NCBI GenBank assembly: GCA_949373265.1
Contig: CASICT010000039.1
Span: forward strand, 1-16,943
Source of the DNA: Candidatus Poseidoniaceae archaeon
Lineage (GTDB): Archaea > Thermoplasmatota > Poseidoniia > Poseidoniales > Poseidoniaceae
DNA: 16,943 nucleotides
Reading direction: 5' to 3'
Below, piece by piece: positions 8,436 to 16,292 of this stretch (positions are counted from its first letter, which is position 1; each line of letters opens with the position of its first letter). Below the pieces are notes generated by a model. The model saw only the letters and a program-made list of their open reading frames with translations, was not told the DNA's origin and made no database searches. The position numbers and the translations under genes were made by a program.

Positions 8436-10199
8436 ATGGATGAAAAAGATGGTTTGAAGGATTTAGTTACTCCCCCATCATTATCACTCAAAAGCAAACC
8501 TGTACCTGCATCCTCATCTTCTGAGAAATCAGCAACTATTGCTAGTGCTGCAGATTCATCCATTTTAGAAGCCGAAATTATCGATAATAATTGGCACAAA
8601 GATAGTCAACCAATTTTTGGTACTTTTTCTACGAAGGCTGCTTTGTCGATTGGCCTTGTAATGCTGCTATTGTCTTCAACTATCCTTTACACAGTATTAT
8701 CCTCCGATGGCGAGGAATTAACAGCGCCAAGAGATATTATTGCTTCAGATGATCCAACTATTTTCGTAACTGACAGTTTAGGTATGCCAGTCGATGAGCC
8801 ACCTTTAGAAATGGATTTCATATTCAGTGATGTAGGAGAAACTGGCAAGGAGCCGAGTATTGGAATTACTTCTAGTGGCTGTATGTTCTTCATTGCAATG
8901 GAGAAACCAATGCGTTCATGTGACCATGGTGAGAGTTGGACAAATGTTGCAGACATTACCCAAGCTCCGTTTACCAGCGACCCTTACGGTTGGGTTGACC
9001 CTGTAACCGACCGCGTATTCAATATCCACATGATGGGTTTGGAATCCACATGGATTGGATGGTCTGACAATGACGGAGAGACATGGATGGGCAATCCGCA
9101 TGATTCCGGTACAACCCCATTGAATGACCACATTAAATTGGCATCTGGACCTTGGACTGATGAAGGCCTTGGACTCCTTGGAGGCTTTTCTCAAAATGTA
9201 TACGAAACAGCGGTATATTTCTGTTTCAACAAGTTAGTTGGTATATCCTGCTTTACTAGTTTTGATGGCGGTGCTACTTTCGAACTTGGCGGTAATATTG
9301 TTGGCTTAGCATCTACAAATGGTGGTTTGCACGGTGCGATAACAACCGCTCCGGATGGAACTGTCTACGTTACCCCTCGTGTAGAAACTCCAACACTCAT
9401 TTTCTCCAAAGATAACGGGCTAAATTGGGAAGAAAGAGAAATGGGGGCTGATGTTGGAACACCTAATCCTCGCAAAAACTCTGAAGTTGCTACCGATAGT
9501 GAATCCAATGCATACCACATTTGGACTGGTGGTGACCAAGGCATTTACATGTCTAGAAGTACTGATTCTGGAGAGTCTTGGGAACAAAGCAGCATGCGCA
9601 TAAGTCCTGCAGGAGTAATTTCAACAGCATTCCCACAAACTGATGCAGGTGACCCTGGAAGGATTGCAATTACTTACCTTGGAAGCGAGAACAGCTCTTT
9701 GATAGGAACTACAGACATCGACGGCAATGAATGGAATGGTAACGGGCACTATGCCCCTGGTGGAGTTCACTATCACCTGTACGTAACTTACAGTCTAAAC
9801 GCCCTCGATGAGAACCCTACATTCCACACTCGCAGACTTACTAGCGACCCGGTTCAAGTAGGCGCAATGTGTCTAAACAGTGGTGATTGCCGCTCCGATG
9901 AAGGAGGGTCTAACCGAAACCTACTGGATTTCAATGACCTTACAATTGACCTTGAAGGGCGTGTTTACATCGCATTTGCCGACGGTTGTATCGACGCATG
10001 CGCAAGTAGCGAAGGCCCACAACCTGCCGATTCGAGAGCCGGTCGTGGCTCTGTTTACTTCATGGCAAATGGACCAAGTCTGTATGAAGAAGTTGGTGAA
10101 ATGCCTTCACCGATATCCCCGGATACTACTGAAATACCAGACAAAATGAATGCTGAAGTGGAACTGGTTGCTTCTCGACAAGAATCCAGTGAAGAGTAA
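8436..10199 (+). CDS. Membrane-anchored Asp-box (BNR/sialidase-like) propeller protein
   Basis: A 587-residue protein. A polar N-terminal segment of about 65 residues, rich in Ser/Pro/Lys, precedes one membrane helix at about 68-88; the rest should lie outside the cell. The outer part has five Asp-box motifs (S-x-D-x-G-x-T-W type): SCDHGESW, SDNDGETW, SFDGGATF, SKDNGLNW and STDSGESW. This marks a six-bladed sialidase-superfamily propeller. Several close Cys pairs (for example MCLNSGDC and GCIDAC) suggest disulfides, consistent with an external location. The sialidase Arg triad cannot be assigned by eye, so no enzyme activity is claimed; binding or glycoside hydrolysis are both open. Start: ATG 8436 follows GGTGAT at suitable spacing; ATG 8424 or TTG 8391 are in-frame alternatives. 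The stop is the last base before the convergent gene. Confidence 0.82.
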   Translation: MDEKDGLKDLVTPPSLSLKSKPVPASSSSEKSATIASAADSSILEAEIIDNNWHKDSQPIFGTFSTKAALSIGLVMLLLSSTILYTVLSSDGEELTAPRDIIASDDPTIFVTDSLGMPVDEPPLEMDFIFSDVGETGKEPSIGITSSGCMFFIAMEKPMRSCDHGESWTNVADITQAPFTSDPYGWVDPVTDRVFNIHMMGLESTWIGWSDNDGETWMGNPHDSGTTPLNDHIKLASGPWTDEGLGLLGGFSQNVYETAVYFCFNKLVGISCFTSFDGGATFELGGNIVGLASTNGGLHGAITTAPDGTVYVTPRVETPTLIFSKDNGLNWEEREMGADVGTPNPRKNSEVATDSESNAYHIWTGGDQGIYMSRSTDSGESWEQSSMRISPAGVISTAFPQTDAGDPGRIAITYLGSENSSLIGTTDIDGNEWNGNGHYAPGGVHYHLYVTYSLNALDENPTFHTRRLTSDPVQVGAMCLNSGDCRSDEGGSNRNLLDFNDLTIDLEGRVYIAFADGCIDACASSEGPQPADSRAGRGSVYFMANGPSLYEEVGEMPSPISPDTTEIPDKMNAEVELVASRQESSEE

Positions 10200-10223
10200 T
10201 CAAGATTTCGCGTGAATCTTGAT
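10199..10223. terminator. Hairpin spanning a zero-gap convergent gene junction
   Basis: ATCAAGATT (10199-10207) and AATCTTGAT (10215-10223) form a perfect 9-bp stem with a 7-base loop. It starts on the last base of the plus-strand propeller gene and covers the stop and last codons of the minus-strand GTPase gene. A stem here reads the same on both transcripts, so it could act as a shared 3' end signal or protect both mRNAs. There is no strong T tract. The structure is seen; the function is inferred. Confidence 0.45.
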
Positions 10224-11474
10224 CACATCGTTGTCACTGCATTCATGATCTGCGCCCACTACTCTGCGTGTACGCCCATCTACTGCTTTGATGAAACCGT
10301 CTCCTAAATCACTGTGAACCTTGTATGCAAGCGTCTTGGTTTCGATTCCATCAGGAACTACGAAAGCATCAGGTAAGATTCGCCCCTCGCCATCTTTCCA
10401 TGCGTTTTCATCTGCCACCGGATAGACAACTACGTGGCTCAAGGCATTGAAAAGAACTCTTGAAAGAAGAGTTGCAACACCTGTCCCTCCAGCTTCTGAC
10501 AGTTTATCCTTCATTGAAGAAAGAGCATTTATCTGAGCAGGATTAAGTTTCGATTCATCGGTGATTGTAAATGTGTCACTTCCGGGTGTATAGGAAATCA
10601 TTCCGCCTGAATCCGCTCTTCGTAATGCCAATTCCATATCTGCCATGGTTGGCTGAATGATTCCATTTGCTTCGATTGCATCCCAAGGGGTTCCTTTTGC
10701 CGAATCCGCTTTGTTAGCGGCGATGTGAATTGGGAACAGTTGCTGTCTAAGGTAGAATGCAAGGGAATGAACACGGTCTTCAGGCCACATCCATGGAGTG
10801 TCAAGATCTCCCCATTGATTCCTAAAACCGTCCAGAGCCTGAAGAACATGTGCCAAATTAGCACCAAGCCCTGTGAATCTTTCGTGGAGGAATGTAGTCA
10901 ATCCCTTTTCTCCTTCGGCTTGTACTCTGCGGGAACCTCTCGACCACCCATCATCTAGTATCCCATGAATCCAGGAGTCTAATTCCGCAGTTAGGAATGC
11001 AGTCTCTTCCTTCAGTGATGATTCAACGTCAGCAACTGCAGCTATCGGGTTACCTTCAATATCAGTTAATCCAGCAGCATCTACAACTTGTATCAAAGCA
11101 TCACAGTTTGCTAAATCAGAAAGGAATGCATTACCTCTTCCCCGTCCATCTGAAGCCCCAGGAACCAATCCGGCCACATCAACCAAGAAAGTTGGCACTA
11201 GTCGAACATGACCTACACATGAGCCAGTTCTAGGCTCACAAATACTTCCTTTTCGGGGGTCATCTCCTGAAACTGGATCCATTCTTCCATCCGCTTCTAG
11301 GCGTTGTCGTAAATCTTTGCAGGGGCATGCTTGAGGTGCGGCCAAGAATGCCACGCCAACATTTGCTTCGATTGTACAAAACGGATAATTTGCAATATCG
11401 ACTTTAGCCAATGTCGCTGCGCTGTAGTAAGTTGATTTGCCAACATTAGGCTTTCCAACCAGGCCTATGCGCAT
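10200..11474 (-). CDS. YchF-related GTPase, archaeal/fungal Ygr210 type, with TGS domain
   Basis: A 424-residue P-loop GTPase of the Obg/YchF group. Visible motifs: G1 GKPNVGKS at residues 7-14, G3 DVAGL at 99-103 followed by VPGASDGRGRGNAFL, G4 NKAD at 254-257, and a C-terminal TGS domain at about 345-424 ending VIKIHAKS. YchF-type proteins bind ribosomes and nucleotides; the exact role of the Ygr210 branch is not established. Between G1 and G3 sit four Cys (50, 52, 79, 86), in the C-P-C and C-x-P-x-x-G-x-C pattern I associate with this branch, here separated by a longer linker than I expect. Start: ATG 11474 places the P-loop at residue 7. GTG 11483 would add three residues and overlaps the upstream stop as GTGA; either way translation is probably coupled to the upstream gene. 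Confidence 0.88.
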   Translation of the reverse strand: MRIGLVGKPNVGKSTYYSAATLAKVDIANYPFCTIEANVGVAFLAAPQACPCKDLRQRLEADGRMDPVSGDDPRKGSICEPRTGSCVGHVRLVPTFLVDVAGLVPGASDGRGRGNAFLSDLANCDALIQVVDAAGLTDIEGNPIAAVADVESSLKEETAFLTAELDSWIHGILDDGWSRGSRRVQAEGEKGLTTFLHERFTGLGANLAHVLQALDGFRNQWGDLDTPWMWPEDRVHSLAFYLRQQLFPIHIAANKADSAKGTPWDAIEANGIIQPTMADMELALRRADSGGMISYTPGSDTFTITDESKLNPAQINALSSMKDKLSEAGGTGVATLLSRVLFNALSHVVVYPVADENAWKDGEGRILPDAFVVPDGIETKTLAYKVHSDLGDGFIKAVDGRTRRVVGADHECSDNDVIKIHAKS

Positions 11475-11479
11475 TCCGT

Positions 11480-13663
11480 TCACGCCTGAGTGATACGTTC
11501 AACAAGGTCTGCCTTTGTACCAGTATGGGATAATCCCATCGACTTGGCCAAATCGACTAACTCTGCCTTTTTCATCTTCTTCAGTTCAGAAGATGACGGA
11601 GTTTCTGAATTATCTTCACTTGATTCTTCTTCTACTTCCTCAGCTTCTTCGGATGAAGACTCTTCTTCGTCCTCTTCGTCCTCTTCGTCCTCTTCATCCC
11701 CGTCATAAGGAATGAATTCAATTCCAAGTTTGTTACGAATGTTAAGTAGTGCAATATCTAATTCTGGCAGGTTGATGTTTCCATCTGAGTTGATATCCAG
11801 AACGGCGACAAGTTTCTCAACATCCCAAGGCGGTAGGTCTGCAATGTCTGCTACTCTTAGAGCATTAGAGAACTCGAACATGTCGACCTCTCCTGAATCG
11901 TCGACGTCAGCCCAGGCAAAGAATTGAGCTGTGGTTGTTCCACGGCTACAAAGCCACTTGGTTAGGGTAACTAGGTCTTCATCAAATTCTTCTGGGAATT
12001 CATCGACTTCATCGTTATGAAGTTCAGTAGGAACTTCAATTATTGTCGAACCGCCCTTGCTTTCTTCTTCAGACTCTCCAATAACCAGTGTGGTATCAAT
12101 TCCAACTCCGCGGCCAAACAAGGCACGGATAGATGTGGTTCCATCTACTAGATTATATGTGGAAATGTCACTTCTACTTCCTGTGGAGGCTGCTTGGCTC
12201 TTTCCAGACAATAGTGTCTTTACAACGCTATTACCTGCAAGAATAAATCCAATTGTAACACCGTAGAAAGCAAATGCTGCGGTTAGTGCAAAGCCAGAAA
12301 CCCCAAGTTTAGGGTCTTCAACTTCTGCTTCGATTAGAGCATTTTCAGACCAATCTCCCATCAATAAGAGGATTGTTGAAAGTAATCCGCCCGCTATTAC
12401 CATCCAAGATGCTGCTGCTGCAGATCCTGTGAGAGATTTACCTGCTGCTAATGGGTAAGAGTGGAAGAGTGCTGCAAGAGCAAATAAGCCACCAATTACG
12501 TACAGGTAAGAGTTGTTAACGGTCTCAGCCACATTAGCCATGCTTCCATCGCCAACCATTACATTGAGCCCTGTGAAGTAACCAAGTAGGGCAAATAATG
12601 GCAATAGAAGAGCACCTGCTGCTGCCGCTGTAGCACCAGGGCTGTCAATAACAGCCCCTGCATTTCCGCGAATCGTTGCTATCATGTTGGTAGATGCTGC
12701 AAATACTGGTAGTAGACCAAGTGTCACTAGAATTGCCCCGATAGACTCAGTCAAAAAGTCCGCATGACCAGACTCAGACAAGAAGAACGGAGGTATGGTG
12801 ACGAAAAGAAGGAACATCGAAGCCTTGGTTAGGCTACCCGACCAAATCGGTTGGCCGGTTACATGTGATAATACGTGGTAACCTACTGCAAACATTAGAG
12901 CTAATGGAACCCATCCTGAAGCCATTATTTCTGCCATCCAAACTGTTCCGGTCAAGTCGAGTATTTCTCCTAGTGCAACGCCAACTCTGCTGAATAAAAG
13001 GGTTAGAAGAGCAAGAATCAGGAACCATGAAGGTACTGAAATTGGAGAATTACCTCTGTTACCAAGAGTAATTAGTGAATTTACTAGAAGGCTAGTTACC
13101 AGCAGCGCTGATACCAATCCATAAAGTGCCATTTCTTCTGTACCATACGTAATCCAATCAAAATAATTTAGAGCGCATAATGCCAATCCAACTAATGCCT
13201 GTAGGGTCCAAGCCATTGCGACCATTGAGGCATTTGCTTCACTAGCAAGTGGGGACCCTGTAGTGCGTGTGTGCGCTACAAATGCTCCACCGAGTAGAAT
13301 AGAGAATAATGCTGTAGTCATCGCTACCTCGTTAAAGTAAGCAAGTCCACTTCCGTCATCATAAGACCAGCCTATGTTAGAAAGTGAATCTAGGGCAGCC
13401 GGATCGTAATTGTGCCATGCGGATAAGAAGCCGCCAACTCCAGCAAGAACTAACCAGAACATTCCAGTTTGCATCCAAGTCTTTGCACCACTTCCCTCTC
13501 TATCTTGGAAAAGGTCTGTTGCAGGTCCTGCTGCTTTAGTTAGTAGGAACATTCCGAACTGTCGCAATGGATTGCTCATTCCACCCATACCCTTCTGGAT
13601 ATAATGAGTGAAAGCAAGGAACGTGGCTAGTAGGATTAATGTTGTTGTAAATACTCCAGACAT
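11480..13663 (-). CDS. Polytopic membrane protein with EF-hand pair and SAP domain; possible degenerate heme-copper oxidase subunit I
   Basis: A 727-residue protein with about 13 hydrophobic helices in residues 1-500. A soluble C-terminal part holds two canonical EF-hand loops (DVDDSGEVDMFE at 586-597 and DINSDGNINLPE at 623-634), an Asp/Glu/Ser stretch at about 650-690, and a SAP-like helix pair at the end (KKAELVDLAKSMGL, then GTKADLVERI). The membrane part resembles CcoN: helices 2-13 would match the twelve core helices, with a GQPIWS segment where CcoN has GRPIYS after helix VI, and an R-G before helix IX. The heme/copper histidines expected in helices II, VI and X are not at the expected places; one in SESGHADF might remain. 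Fold assignment is inference, so catalysis is doubtful and sensing or scaffolding is possible. The start has a perfect Shine-Dalgarno. The EF-hands suggest calcium binding; SAP domains usually bind nucleic acid. Confidence 0.75.
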   Translation of the reverse strand: MSGVFTTTLILLATFLAFTHYIQKGMGGMSNPLRQFGMFLLTKAAGPATDLFQDREGSGAKTWMQTGMFWLVLAGVGGFLSAWHNYDPAALDSLSNIGWSYDDGSGLAYFNEVAMTTALFSILLGGAFVAHTRTTGSPLASEANASMVAMAWTLQALVGLALCALNYFDWITYGTEEMALYGLVSALLVTSLLVNSLITLGNRGNSPISVPSWFLILALLTLLFSRVGVALGEILDLTGTVWMAEIMASGWVPLALMFAVGYHVLSHVTGQPIWSGSLTKASMFLLFVTIPPFFLSESGHADFLTESIGAILVTLGLLPVFAASTNMIATIRGNAGAVIDSPGATAAAAGALLLPLFALLGYFTGLNVMVGDGSMANVAETVNNSYLYVIGGLFALAALFHSYPLAAGKSLTGSAAAASWMVIAGGLLSTILLLMGDWSENALIEAEVEDPKLGVSGFALTAAFAFYGVTIGFILAGNSVVKTLLSGKSQAASTGSRSDISTYNLVDGTTSIRALFGRGVGIDTTLVIGESEEESKGGSTIIEVPTELHNDEVDEFPEEFDEDLVTLTKWLCSRGTTTAQFFAWADVDDSGEVDMFEFSNALRVADIADLPPWDVEKLVAVLDINSDGNINLPELDIALLNIRNKLGIEFIPYDGDEEDEEDEEDEEESSSEEAEEVEEESSEDNSETPSSSELKKMKKAELVDLAKSMGLSHTGTKADLVERITQA
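11664..11699. repeat. 9-bp tandem repeat (TCTTCGTCC, four copies) inside a coding region
   Basis: Three perfect copies at 11664-11690 and a fourth with one change (G to A) at 11691-11699. On the minus strand it encodes repeated Asp-Glu-Glu in the acidic linker between the EF-hand pair and the SAP domain. The unit is a multiple of three, so copy-number changes would keep the frame and alter only linker length. Confidence 0.85.
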
Positions 13664-13669
13664 ACATTA

Positions 13670-13678
13670 CACCTCCTT
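13670..13678 (-). promoter_or_regulatory. Full-length Shine-Dalgarno overlapping a stop codon
   Basis: Read on the minus strand this is AAGGAGGTG, 6 bases before the ATG at 13663. It is complementary to the archaeal 16S 3' tail over all nine bases. Its first bases are part of the TAA stop of the 90-residue gene (13679-13677), so termination and re-initiation are placed together. It is the strongest such site I see in the window and suggests the 727-residue protein is well translated. Confidence 0.85.
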
Positions 13679-13949
13679 AATCCGAAAGGACTCCCCCAAT
13701 CATATTGGCTACAATCATTCCGCAGCCAACCAAAATTCCGATTAAATAATACCAAATTCCAGAACCTCCAAGGGTTTCCATCAATGGAATAATTTCACCG
13801 AGTACAGGAATATTGTCCCATCCAAATATATTGCTAAACATTGCAAGTAAGCCAATTAAGCCAACGAACATTATTACAATGATTACTCGGGAAGAAGAAG
13901 GCTCTGCTACTCCTTCAGATACGTCTGGGAGAATTGTATTATTTGCCAT
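13677..13949 (-). CDS. Small two-helix membrane protein of unknown function
   Basis: A 90-residue protein not recognised by family. The N-terminal 20 residues are polar, then a hydrophobic helix at about 22-42, a short loop with NIPVLGEIIPLMETLGG, and a second helix at about 63-85 ending in GGVLSD. Both termini should lie on the same side of the membrane. AAGGTGG about 5 bases before the ATG serves as ribosome binding site. Its stop overlaps the Shine-Dalgarno of the 727-residue polytopic protein, so the two are almost certainly one transcript and may form a complex. Small accessory subunits with one or two helices are common beside heme-copper oxidases, which would fit if the neighbour has that fold; this is only suggestive. 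Confidence 0.78.
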   Translation of the reverse strand: MANNTILPDVSEGVAEPSSSRVIIVIMFVGLIGLLAMFSNIFGWDNIPVLGEIIPLMETLGGSGIWYYLIGILVGCGMIVANMIGGVLSD

Positions 13950-13959
13950 GATACCACCT

Positions 13960-14025
13960 TGACCCCATAGGGGTCATTTACGCCACCTATGATTCAGTCA
14001 TAAACATTGACCAGCGACACGGTCA
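13960..14025 (-). promoter_or_regulatory. Candidate promoter/operator region with two TGACC inverted repeats
   Basis: TGACCCC-ATA-GGGGTCA (13960-13976) is a perfect 7-bp inverted repeat with a 3-base centre. TGACC-n8-GGTCA (14008-14025) is a 5-bp inverted repeat built on the same half-site, overlapping the stop of the RaSEA gene. Between them, on the minus strand, TTTATGAC (14004-13997) is TATA-like and would put a transcription start near 13974, inside the first repeat. This suits a repressor site controlling the 90-residue/727-residue/GTPase operon. The repeats are seen; regulation is inferred. An RNA hairpin just ahead of the ribosome binding site is the alternative. Confidence 0.4.
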
Positions 14026-15189
14026 TGGCGAGCGCAGATGTAAGAGGGGATTACCCCTTCGATTTTTACCTGCTCCCAGTGGAATTGGCATGCTTTTATC
14101 GAGGGTGATTTCGTATTGCCATACCTTCTTGCAGCCACACTCTAGTCCATCGAGTTCGTGGATATCGCCACTTACTGAATAACGCTCTATTGCAGCGACT
14201 ACGTCGCCATCACACTTACCACAATTGTGAGCACCGCGGACTTTACCCCCTGCGGTAGGGTGGATGATTAAACGGCTTACTTGGTCTTGTGCACCATTGC
14301 CTGAATTGGTAGGATGGATATCGCTATGGACGTCAGTGATCAACTGTACTAGAGACCAGAGCCAAGGTGGGCGGTACTCATTTGCACGAAATAGCCTATC
14401 GATAACTGTGCCTCGTTGGATATTCATCGGATTTACACTAATCTCGTCACTACGAGATGCAACATCTCTAATCCATTTTGCACCGTGAACAAGAGCATCC
14501 CCTTCACTCATGAATGGCGGCTTAAACATCAGATATGTTTTGACTCTAAGTCCGAAGTGTTCCAGGTTCTCTACTGCTTTGTCCCAACTTTTGGTACTGA
14601 ATCCTTTATTGACATGGAATCGTAGGACTTCATCATCGTACGCTTCAAGGCCAATTGCAACTGAAAATTTAGGATTTATACTTGTAGCCCACTTCAATTT
14701 CTCTTTCGATAATTGTTCTGTGCGGCTTTCAACGACTAATTCTTTACCCATTTCGTGACAATCACGTAGGACTCTTTCTTGGAAATCAACAGGAATCTCT
14801 CTGTCTTCCAATAAACTTCCAGATGTGTATACCTTTACCATACCCATGGAGTCAAAGTCGTCAAATTTGGCAAGAGAGTTCTCCCATTGCGCATGTAAAT
14901 CTGCACTGGTGACATCATCTCTTGTGTCATTAAAATAGCCGCAGAAGGTACAACCGCTAGACCACCACCAATGGCAGCCTTTTGTTCGTAAGATTACTGT
15001 TAGAGCTGTTGTAGGTGTACCGTCTGCTAATGTTTCTGGAGTGTAGTAAACCGTTGCTGGAAATTTGGCATCCCAGGAGTTTTTTCTCTCTTGAGCCCAA
15101 GACGTATTGGCTGGAGCTTTGACCAAATCATGGATTTTAGCAGGGCGCTTGTCCGACTCGCCTACCATGGTCAACTTTCCATTCGCCAT
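14023..15189 (-). CDS. raSEA: Archaeosine synthase radical SAM subunit RaSEA
   Basis: A 388-residue Elp3-like radical SAM protein. A Cys72-x7-Cys80-x2-Cys83 cluster (GCHWWWSSGCTFCGY) is the expected iron-sulfur site. Downstream strands fit a radical SAM barrel (VKVYTSGSL, LVVESRTEQLS, SVAIGLEAYDD, VKTYLMFKPPF). The C-terminus has a second Cys cluster (NCGKC ... ECGCKK), probably zinc. RaSEA works with ArcS: ArcS attaches lysine to preQ0 at position 15 of archaeal tRNA and RaSEA cleaves that intermediate to form archaeosine (G+). This is an archaeal trait and supports the lineage call. arcS is not in the window. The start at ATG 15189 is conventional; ATG 15168 (residue 8) is possible. A 36-bp gap separates it from the hydrolase gene upstream, so it may share that transcript. 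Confidence 0.85.
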   Translation of the reverse strand: MANGKLTMVGESDKRPAKIHDLVKAPANTSWAQERKNSWDAKFPATVYYTPETLADGTPTTALTVILRTKGCHWWWSSGCTFCGYFNDTRDDVTSADLHAQWENSLAKFDDFDSMGMVKVYTSGSLLEDREIPVDFQERVLRDCHEMGKELVVESRTEQLSKEKLKWATSINPKFSVAIGLEAYDDEVLRFHVNKGFSTKSWDKAVENLEHFGLRVKTYLMFKPPFMSEGDALVHGAKWIRDVASRSDEISVNPMNIQRGTVIDRLFRANEYRPPWLWSLVQLITDVHSDIHPTNSGNGAQDQVSRLIIHPTAGGKVRGAHNCGKCDGDVVAAIERYSVSGDIHELDGLECGCKKVWQYEITLDKSMPIPLGAGKNRRGNPLLHLRSP

Positions 15190-15225
15190 AGCAATCCGTC
15201 CTACTCCGCGTGTTTGAATGCTCGG

Positions 15226-16292
15226 TCACATCAGTGAATCGGTAAAGAAGCCGATAAGTCGGGTTTCATACTCATCGGTATGTGTTAACATTAGAGTAAC
15301 ATGCTCGTCGCTTTGCATACCATCACCGACATCGTACCTCATGATAGAATCCTCAAACCAACAATCAACATTGTCTTCGATTCCATTCTCCATGGCCTCA
15401 TCACACATTTCTTTTCCATGGTGAAGTTGAACTCTTTTGTCCTGGTTACCATGAACTACATACATGTGCCTGTCACCGATTTCTGATGCTGCTTCAAGTG
15501 GATAATATTCGACTAAGTTTTGTCCAGCCGATATTTTTCCTGCAAAGATACCTGCTCCGCCTAGGAAGGTTGGGTAGCCTAGAAATTCCAATTCTTCGAC
15601 TACAATATCCCCCATATCAGCATAGCCTGAATCCAACCAAACCGATTGCATTCTATCGTCGAGAGAAAAAGCAATTGCAACAGTTCCTGCACCCATTGAA
15701 GTCCCAAACAGCCCGATATGTCATCTGGCTCAGTCGCCTTGTTCGATTCAATTAACCAATCGAATACCGCCACGACGTCTTGCCATTCATCCTGACCGCC
15801 CGATACACGGTTATCATCAATCGATGATTCCCCATGATCTCTCAAGTCAAAGGAAATTACATTGAAACCCGCATTTGCTAACATTCCAGATGATATCAGC
15901 AGTTCTCCGCCTGACTTGCACCCTCTAATTCCATGAACAAAGATTACCCAGGGCATAGATTCGTCTTGCAGTAGGTACCAAGCGGACAAGAATATGTCTT
16001 CGCCTTCGACTTCAATGGTAGCATGTTCATATCCGGGCCACCAATATTCAGATAGCCCCTCCATTATATTGGAAGTTATATTCTCGCTATTACTAGATTC
16101 ATTGAGAGGAACTTCGCTCCTTAAAGGGGCAAATCGTTCAGGAGTATTTTGGTCGAAATTACCCCAACAATCGGTATTTGTGTGGGCAACTCCGTCATAC
16201 ACTACCTTACCTGCGAAATAGTAGCCGGTTGGCATGAAGATGATTACCATCAAGAATATTGAGAGTATTTCTCTCTTAAATCCCACAATCAT
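15226..16292 (-). pseudogene. Membrane-anchored alpha/beta hydrolase, interrupted by a one-base frameshift
   Basis: Two reading frames together make one hydrolase of about 355 residues. The first (from ATG 16292) has a membrane/signal helix at about 9-27, the oxyanion strand FVHGIRGCKSGG near 117-129, and DLRDHGES near 149-156. It slips at 15711-15715, right before the nucleophile elbow. The second frame resumes with GTSMGAG (nucleophile Ser), then VVHGNQDKRV (candidate Asp) and a late His in HVTLMLTHTDEY. Adding one G to the GGG run on the minus strand restores DISGLFGTSMGAG, so a lost base in a homopolymer explains everything. All catalytic parts remain, which argues for a sequence error or a very recent mutation. 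The substrate is unknown. ATG 16292 overlaps the decarboxylase stop as ATGA; GGGAGGG abuts the ATG, so a GTG two codons later is a possible start. Confidence 0.8.

Noticed and set aside
8436..10199. Calling the Asp-box protein a sialidase
   Set aside because: Asp boxes mark the propeller fold only; I could not place the Arg triad and catalytic Tyr/Glu of true sialidases.
13987..13999. ATGATTCAGTCAT as an additional palindromic operator
   Set aside because: Only four bases on each side pair (ATGA/TCAT), which is easily found by chance in A/T-rich spacers.
15226..15696. A separate 156-residue protein starting at the Met of GTSMG
   Set aside because: That Met is inside the hydrolase nucleophile elbow; the frame continues the upstream hydrolase after one base is restored.
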